The translations under genes and the position numbers were made by a program. From Deltaproteobacteria bacterium (GTDB taxonomy: Bacteria; Desulfobacterota; DSM-4660; Desulfatiglandales; B25-G16), in NCBI GenBank assembly GCA_003646935.1, contig QMLW01000019.1, forward strand, positions 1 to 11,978: a DNA stretch of 11,978 bases, read 5' to 3'. Shown piece after piece: positions 7,681 through 11,978 of this stretch. Under the pieces are notes generated by a model. It was not told the origin of the DNA. It did not search any database and saw only the letters and a list, made by a program, of their open reading frames with translations. Each line of letters opens with the position of its first letter. Positions within the stretch are counted from its first letter, which is position 1.

Positions 7681-8328
7681 ATGCACTACCTGAATCCTTT
7701 TGCTCAACCCGGTCAGTGGTACCGAGGAAATACCCATACCCACAGCTCTGTTTCCGATGGCATTCGTTCCATTGCCGAATGTTGCGAGGGCTACAGGCAA
7801 CATAAGTACGATTTTCTTGTCTTAACAGATCACAACAAAGTCAGTGATGTTTCTCAGTATTCGAACGAATCATTCCTGGCTATATCGGGCAGTGAGCTCC
7901 ACCCCAGCAATCCTTACGGTGGCACGCAGTATCGCATCTTCGCTATAAGTATTCATGAAGAAATAGAAGTCGCAAGAAAGCATCCTAATGAAGTAATGGC
8001 TGAGGGAGCAGAGCAGAGAGGGATTTCCGTTCCCGCTCATCCATATTGGTCAGGCCACACGCTCCTGGACCTGTTGCCTCTGCATGGGTATTTTGCGGTT
8101 GAATTTTTTAATACCACCTGTGACAAGTCGAGCAGGTCCATCTCGGAATCACGCTGGGATGACTTGCTCGGCAGAGCCACACCTGTTTTGGGAATCGCAT
8201 GTGACGACTCGCATTTCCTCTACGATGTTTATCAGGGATGGATCATGGTAAAAAACTCCGAACTGTCACTCAATTCCATTACGAAATCTTTCACACCGGG
8301 TTTGTTTTATTCTCCGCCCGGTCCTTAG
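7681..8328 (+). CDS. PHP-domain metallohydrolase (CehA/McbA type), ended early by an amber codon
   Basis: This is a predicted metal-dependent phosphoesterase/hydrolase of the polymerase-histidinol phosphatase superfamily, with 215 residues before TAG. Metal-site motifs are H19 and H21 (GNTHTHS), D50 and H51 (LVLTDHN), E72 (ISGSELHP), H120 (VPAHPYWSGH), and D175, D176 and H178 (GIACDDSHF). The sequence then follows the usual C-terminal course, GWIMVKNSELSLNSITK and GLFYSPPGP, where relatives normally read FYSs.GPEI. At exactly that Glu position a TAG (8326-8328) appears. The same frame then runs on to TGA 8599-8601 (see the next feature). AAAGGAAG at 7668-7675 serves ATG 7681. All catalytic motifs precede the stop, so a truncated product could retain the metal site but would lack the C-terminal domain. 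At residue 85 I would have expected His where Arg occurs (QYRIF), but I am unsure of this. Confidence 0.8.
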   Translation: MHYLNPFAQPGQWYRGNTHTHSSVSDGIRSIAECCEGYRQHKYDFLVLTDHNKVSDVSQYSNESFLAISGSELHPSNPYGGTQYRIFAISIHEEIEVARKHPNEVMAEGAEQRGISVPAHPYWSGHTLLDLLPLHGYFAVEFFNTTCDKSSRSISESRWDDLLGRATPVLGIACDDSHFLYDVYQGWIMVKNSELSLNSITKSFTPGLFYSPPGP

Positions 8329-8601
8329 ATTGTTGATTTTCGCCTTGAAGAATCGACGGGTCCCGGCTCGAAAACGGGCAGCAATACATCAAAAAGGATC
8401 GCTGGTAAATTTTCACCATCGGTGTCTGCGGTATTTAAGGCAGCGCCGTGCAGGGGAAAACACATCCGAGCACAGAAGGATCAATTTATCACGGAGGCTT
8501 TTTACGATCTCGCTGGAGATGAAAAATACGTCCGCTTCGAGATCACGGCTCCGGATGGTAAGAAAGCCTTGTCTCAACCAATAATATTTAGAACGGTGTG
8601 A
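8326..8601 (+). pseudogene. In-frame C-terminal continuation of the PHP protein beyond the TAG
   Basis: After TAG 8326-8328 the same frame has 90 sense codons. They start IVDFRLEE and later give CRGKHIRAQKDQFITEAFYD, LAGDEKYVRFEITAPDGKKA and LSQPIIF, then TGA 8599-8601. The 'GPEI.DF', 'G..I.A......TEA.Y.L.GDEKYVR.E.tD..GkkAwsnPI' course is how I remember CehA/McbA-type C-termini ending, so this is coding sequence by descent. The repaired gene would be 306 codons and stop one base before the next ATG (8603). No ribosome site or good start codon is seen for independent translation. The initiator-less 8330 frame in another register is a shadow. Confidence 0.75.
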
Positions 8602-8602
8602 T

Positions 8603-9439
8603 ATGAAGAGGATTGGTTTTTCAAGCCATTGTTTTTCGAGATCTCTGCCAATTGAAGAAATTATTGAGTTTGGTCTAACTCATCGGTTCAATGCCATGGA
8701 GCTCAATATTGATCAGACCACCTTCAATCCTGAAATCGTGACGGACGCAACTAGAAAATGGATCAGGGGAATCAGCGAATCCGGAGAAGTACGCTTCAGT
8801 ATGCACGGCCCTGAAGACATCAACTTCTCTGATTCCACTGCTGAAGGCCGAGAAGAGGCGATCAAGAGAGTGGAGGCCGCATTGAGATTAGCGGCGGAGT
8901 TGAAGATTGCTACAGTTGTTGTACATCCCGGGAAAGTGCCTGTAGACCGTGGTCCGCAGGGACTGGCTGAGGCGAGGGAACAAACCGTCTCGGCTCTAAA
9001 GAGGTGCGCGGAGATCGGACGTTCCCTTGATGTCATCGTGAGTGTCGAGAACCTGTGTCATGTGGAGGGTACCGTCGCTCCCAATATAAAAAGCTTTTTA
9101 GGTATGTGTGAACAGGTCGACCTCGCCACAATCGGTGTGACCCTGGACACCGGTCACTCTTTCGTAGACGGCCTTGAGAATACAGTATCGGTGATTGGCG
9201 AGTACGTGGACCACATTCATATAAACGATAATTCAGGTCAAAGGAGTGAGCATCTCGAGCTTGGCAGAGGGAACCTCGACTTCCAGACCATAGCCGAGTA
9301 CTTGCGAAAGTTCGAAGGGATCATCAATATAGAGCTCAAGCGTACGTATATTGATAATACAAAAGAGGAAGATGGGGGACCGGTTCTGCGGAGCAGAGAC
9401 TATCTGTTAAGGCTGCTGAATGACGTTCCGGGCAGATAG
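8603..9439 (+). CDS. Second TIM-barrel sugar isomerase / endonuclease IV-like protein
   Basis: The 278-residue protein belongs to the same superfamily as the gene at 6809 but is closer in pattern to the endonuclease IV/IolE-like branch. Likely metal ligands are H68 (FSMHGPEDI), H108 (VVVHPG), E149 (VSVENL), D182 and H185 (LDTGHSF), H214 and H216 (HIHIND), H227 (SEHLELGRGNLDF) and E254 (INIELK). The full set of ligands suggests an active enzyme. It has no clear Shine-Dalgarno. Its ATG lies one base after the TGA that would end the full-length PHP gene, which suggests translation by coupling to that gene. An amber stop 92 codons upstream would therefore hurt expression if not read through. It ends in TAG at 9437-9439, immediately followed by TGA at 9440-9442. 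Sugar or sugar-phosphate isomerisation is likelier than DNA repair given the operon. Confidence 0.8.
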   Translation: MKRIGFSSHCFSRSLPIEEIIEFGLTHRFNAMELNIDQTTFNPEIVTDATRKWIRGISESGEVRFSMHGPEDINFSDSTAEGREEAIKRVEAALRLAAELKIATVVVHPGKVPVDRGPQGLAEAREQTVSALKRCAEIGRSLDVIVSVENLCHVEGTVAPNIKSFLGMCEQVDLATIGVTLDTGHSFVDGLENTVSVIGEYVDHIHINDNSGQRSEHLELGRGNLDFQTIAEYLRKFEGIINIELKRTYIDNTKEEDGGPVLRSRDYLLRLLNDVPGR

Positions 9440-9446
9440 TGATTGA

Positions 9447-9509
9447 TTACAGCTTCTCTCCGGCGGACAGTCTCCTGTTGATGTCATCTATGATGGGAGG
9501 CACATCCTA
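9447..9509 (-). pseudogene. In-frame C-terminal continuation of PhnX beyond a TAG
   Basis: On the minus strand, TAG 9509-9507 follows HYVVDSI. The same frame then has 19 sense codons, DVPPIIDDINRRLSAGEKL, and TAA at 9449-9447. PhnX proteins I remember end 'GPHYVvDsi.DlppvidDINrRLarGErP', so this is the native C-terminal helix. With it the protein would have 276 residues, typical of the family. It would end five bases before the tandem TAG-TGA of the convergent gene. Confidence 0.8.
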
Positions 9510-10277
9510 TATGCTGTCAACAACATAATGAGGACCGGCCATGGCCAATCTGTCTCGGGCCCTTTCCAGTCTCCGTTTTTTGTCTTCAAGGTCAAGGGCG
9601 TTGACCTCTTCTTCGTTTAAACCTACTTCATTGCCAGTCAGCGCAATAGCAATCACCCACATTCCGGCGTTGAGTCCCTCTCCTACATCTGGAAGAGTGT
9701 CTCCGATTTTGACACAGGCCTCCACAGGCCATACCTGCAAATCAATAGCATTCTTCCAACATGCGTAAGGATAGGGTCTGGCAGCGGGCACCTCGTCCGA
9801 TCCGACCGTGTTATCCGGATAGTAGCCCTGTTTCTGAGCTTCGCGAAGATTGATATCGACCATAGCTCGGGTGTACCCAGTGGTAGAGCAGGTAACCATT
9901 CCTCGCTTCTTGAAATCCGCCAGCACTTTGAGTGTACCTGGGATTAATTTTGAATAATCCGCCAGGCAGGCAGGTTGCAACGGTACAAAACCCTCGAACA
10001 TCTTGTTGATATCTTCGGATGTTATGTGACGTCCCTTGATTTCCCTCCACCTTTTGGCCACGGCAGGCATTTCAGAAATCTTTTGGATGTGTACCTTTTT
10101 GTGCATACCCATCGGGCCACGGGCTTCCTCCATGCTGATCTCTACCCCCTGCCGCTGATACACTTCGATAAAGACCACAGCCGGTGCGTATACCCCGTAA
10201 TCCATTGTGGTCCCGGCCCAATCGAGGATTGCACACTTCAGTGAGCCGCGATACGTTCGCTTGAACATAAAATCCAT
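9507..10277 (-). CDS. phnX: Phosphonoacetaldehyde hydrolase (phosphonatase)
   Basis: This HAD-superfamily enzyme splits the C-P bond of phosphonoacetaldehyde into acetaldehyde and phosphate, the second step of 2-aminoethylphosphonate degradation. The nucleophile is D19 in LDWAGTTMDYG. The cap-domain Schiff-base lysine is K60 in GPMGMHKKVHI, which distinguishes PhnX from other HAD enzymes. Further landmarks are TCSTTGYTR (S/T motif), RPYPYACWKNA, and D193/D197 in KIGDTLPDVGEGLNAG. ATG 10277 has GGAG at 10287-10284, six bases upstream. The gene is on the opposite strand to the operon and converges with it. The transaminase PhnW and a phosphonate transporter are not in the window. Translation as written stops at TAG after residue 256, about 20 residues short of normal, and the missing tail is present in frame. 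All catalytic residues precede the stop. Confidence 0.93.
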   Translation of the reverse strand: MDFMFKRTYRGSLKCAILDWAGTTMDYGVYAPAVVFIEVYQRQGVEISMEEARGPMGMHKKVHIQKISEMPAVAKRWREIKGRHITSEDINKMFEGFVPLQPACLADYSKLIPGTLKVLADFKKRGMVTCSTTGYTRAMVDINLREAQKQGYYPDNTVGSDEVPAARPYPYACWKNAIDLQVWPVEACVKIGDTLPDVGEGLNAGMWVIAIALTGNEVGLNEEEVNALDLEDKKRRLERARDRLAMAGPHYVVDSI

Positions 10278-10283
10278 GACTAT

Positions 10284-10324
10284 CTCCGGATTAAATTTTG
10301 ACTAAAATGCAATCAGGCTGTCAA
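10284..10324 (-). promoter_or_regulatory. Possible phnX promoter and ribosome-binding site
   Basis: On the minus strand there is a perfect TTGACA (10324-10319). It is followed after 18 bases by CAAAAT (10300-10295), a four-of-six -10 match, and then GGAG at 10287-10284 before the ATG. The leader would be only about 10 bases, so the ribosome site is solid but the promoter is tentative. The element lies directly next to the first transposase remnant on the right. Confidence 0.35.
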
Positions 10325-10340
10325 TTTAACTTTATTTATA

Positions 10341-10945
10341 GCCAAAGTCATTGAATGGGAAGACCGCAACGATATAGAATGGGAAAAACCTTTGGGAGGG
10401 GAACCCGTGCGATCCTTCAGCGTAACTGATCGAAAGCAGAAGCTGTTACTTACCTAAGTCGATTTAGACACTATTGCACCCCTTGGCAGTGCTCTACTGT
10501 ATATCGATGAGCTGGTAGACATGTTTGATATCAGCGAGATCGAGAAAACCTATGATCTTGACTCCTAACAAGGGAAAAATCCGACTCATCCCAAGACCTA
10601 TATCAAAAGCGGTTTGTATGCCCTATACAAATGCAGGTTTTCCTTGATGAAGATGGAATATGATATTGAACATCACCTGTGATACAAATGGCTGACGGGG
10701 GACAAAGCGGTCGATCATTCTACACTGGGCAAGTTCTACGCTCGGCATCTCGATGAGATTGTGGAGCTGTTCAGCCAAGTGGTGATGCTGTGTAAATAAC
10801 AGGATTTCATTGATTTTGATATTTTGGATATCGACAGTATAAAGCTTCGGGCGAATGGTTCCAACAAGCAGAATAAAACGCTGCCTCTATTGAGAAGGAG
10901 CAGAAGAAAATCAAGGAGCGGCTGAGGCAACTCATCAAGACACTC
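10341..10945 (+). pseudogene. Decayed IS1182-like transposase, N-terminal part
   Basis: One plus-strand frame reads VIEWEDRNDIEWEKPLGGEP, SVTDRKQKLLLT, ALLYIDELVDMFDISEIEKT, HPKTYIKSGLYALYKCRFSL, YKWLTGDKAVDHSTLGKFYA, and DEIVELFSQVVMLCK followed by DFIDFDILDIDSIKLRANG. It is interrupted by TAA 10455, TAA 10566, TGA 10680 and TAA 10797. A frameshift near 10880 puts ASIEKEQKKIKERLRQLIK in another frame. The 'HP....K..LYA......S.r....' and 'WL.G...vDHsTl..F..r.l' pattern fits the DUF772-type N-terminus of IS1182-like transposases. The catalytic C-terminal half is missing and is replaced at about 10946 by an IS256-family sequence. No intact gene is hidden here. Confidence 0.65.
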
Positions 10946-11663
10946 CCCAGTTTACCCTGATCGAACAAGTGGTGGAAGCACTCTCCGAGCAAGATTCTGA
11001 ATGAATGGATCGAGCTCTATCCATCATTCTGAATGCCGCGATTCAAGTGGAACGGCAACAGACGTTAGGAGCTGCCCCCGTATGAACGCAGCTAAGAACA
11101 AAAGGGGTATGCCAACGGATACAAAGACAAAAAGCTTGTAAACCGTGTTGGCAAGATTCCACTAAAGGTTCCGCACGCCCGAGGAGAGTTGGAGTTCTAT
11201 CCCTCCTCGATTGAGAAGGGGATCAGAAGTGAACGAGCACTGAAGCTGGCGATAGCGGAGATGTATATCAATGGTGTATCCACCTGAAGATTCAGCGACA
11301 TCGTAGAGAAGCTGTGTGGGGTGGAAATCTCCTCCACTCAGGTCAGCAAGGCAGCGCAGCTACTGGATGAAGAGATCGAGGCCGGGCGGAATCGGCAGCT
11401 TGGAGCGATCAAGTATCTGGTCCTGGATGCCACCTATGAGAGCGTACGGATCGGCGTTTCGGTGGTCTCTGGGTCCGTTGTGATGGCCGTAGGAGAACGA
11501 TCTTGGGGGTGTCCACATCGATCAGTGAAGCGGAAGTACACTGAAGAGCCTTCCTGCAGAGTCTGTTGAAACGAGGTCCTCATGGGGTGTAACTCATCTG
11601 CAACAAAACGCTCAAGCCTATGTGCCGAATGTAGCAATGCGGAAAGCGATTGCCCAGGATATC
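10946..11663 (+). pseudogene. Decayed IS256-family (Mutator-type) transposase
   Basis: Fragments in order are TLIEQVVEALSEQDSE, ALSIILNAAIQVERQQTLGA, GYANGYKDKKL, LKLAIAEMYINGVST, FSDIVEKLCGVEISSTQVSK, GAIKYLVLDATYESVRIG (first catalytic Asp), SISEAEVH, RAFLQSLLKRGPHGV and QQNAQAYVPNVAMRKAIAQD. These follow the IS256 order closely. The gene is dead. It has TGA at 11002, 11285 and 11542, and TAA at 11093 and 11590. It has frameshifts near 11080 and 11490, and an internal deletion at about 11600 that removes the second catalytic Asp region (the usual 'LivSD.H.G...A......W.RC..H'). It is joined on the right to an IS630-family piece on the other strand. Confidence 0.8.
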
Positions 11664-11978
11664 TTTCTCTTACCTTTTTCATAAAATCGAGAAACTCTAT
11701 CTGCCTGTGCTTTCTATAGCATTTCCCGAAAACTTCTCCCGTTCCCACCTCTAAAACCGCAAGAAGGTCCGTATGTCCATGTCTCTTATAATGGAAATCC
11801 TGTCTCTTAAGGATATCCGGGCATCATTTTCTTTATCGCAAATCTCTTAAGTCGGTTGTATAGCCGTCCTCTCATCGTAACTTAATAACACCCGATCCTC
11901 CGGTGGATTTAAGTATAGTTTACATATACTTTTAGCTTTTTCTATCAATTCCGGATCGTCGCAGAAAAGATAGTAGTC
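11656..11978 (-). pseudogene. Decayed IS630-family transposase fragment running off the window
   Basis: On the minus strand from 11978 the frames give DDPELIEKAKSICKLYLNPP, then RVLLSYDERTAIQ. In a shifted frame comes RLKRFAIKKMMPGYP. In a third frame come DFHYKRHGHTDLLAVLEVGT and GEVFGKCYRKHRQIEFLDFM, then KKVRERYPGQ. The 'LYLNPPe....l..DEktaIQ.l.R', 'Y.RHGt..L.aal.v.tGkv.g.c..rHr..EFl.Fl' series is characteristic of IS630-family DDE transposases. Several frameshifts and a TAA break it. The region with the second Asp and Glu is lost at the junction with the IS256 remnant. The 5' end of the gene lies outside the window. Confidence 0.75.

Noticed and set aside
8330..8584. An 84-codon Arg-rich frame after the PHP stop
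   Set aside because: It is a shadow. The frame continuous with the PHP gene contains the conserved C-terminus over the same bases.
10350..10385. Repeated GAATGGGAA either side of a short spacer as a possible operator
   Set aside because: Both copies encode a repeated IEWE in the IS1182-like frame (VIEWEDRNDIEWEK), so coding explains them.
11321..11569. An 82-codon plus-strand frame as a gene
   Set aside because: It is an internal piece of the IS256-family pseudogene, bounded by a premature stop and a frameshift.
11434..11748. A 104-codon minus-strand frame as a complete protein
   Set aside because: Only its first third is protein-like (IS630-family, GEVFGKCYRKHRQIEFLDF). The rest is antisense to the IS256 remnant, so it is a junction artefact.
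1..11978. CRISPR arrays, tRNA or rRNA genes, known riboswitches
   Set aside because: No regularly spaced repeats, no cloverleaf-like sequences with CCA-type ends and no rRNA motifs were seen in reading both strands. This was by eye, so a weak RNA could be missed.

Overview
The window is bacterial. A compact operon sits between two areas of decayed insertion sequences. A spirochaete or relative is my weak guess, because the transporter binding protein has a cysteine-less signal peptide running into an AAGQAEA segment, a style I associate with spirochaete binding proteins. The sequence does not prove the taxon.

Left edge (1-1040): the 3' end of a probable large serine recombinase, then a 40-codon open frame of unknown meaning. 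After that come minus-strand transposase remnants, read opposite to the longest open frames there. They end in a region with two copies of a TTTCGTG-oligo(T) motif that looks like an IS end.

Centre (1056-9442): a strong sigma70-type promoter (TTGACA-16-TATAAT) sits just outside the IS end. It drives a family-5 peptide/sugar-type ABC importer in the order binding protein, terminator-like hairpin, permease B (frameshifted in a T9 run), permease C, ATPase D, ATPase F. The same strand continues with a TIM-barrel sugar-phosphate isomerase/epimerase-like protein, a PHP-domain metallohydrolase of the CehA/McbA type, and a second TIM-barrel isomerase/endonuclease IV-like protein. Spacing is tight and the genes probably form one catabolic transcription unit: the importer brings in a small oligomer or decorated sugar, which the three putative metal enzymes then process. 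The substrate cannot be read from the sequence.

Convergent gene (10277 back to 9507 or 9447): phosphonoacetaldehyde hydrolase (PhnX), the C-P bond-cleaving enzyme of 2-aminoethylphosphonate degradation.

Right edge (about 10341-11978): three decayed transposase genes joined end to end. These are an IS1182-like and an IS256-family remnant on the plus strand and an IS630-family remnant on the minus strand.

The most interesting signal is that two unrelated genes, the PHP hydrolase and phnX, each carry an in-frame amber codon (TAG). Beyond it the same frame continues with what looks like the family's normal C-terminus. In the PHP gene the continued frame ends 1 base before the next gene, and in phnX it ends 19 codons later. 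Three other genes in the operon also end in TAG. Amber read-through, amber reassignment or simple pseudogenisation are all possible, and the dppB frameshift and IS decay favour the last. The pattern can be tested directly.
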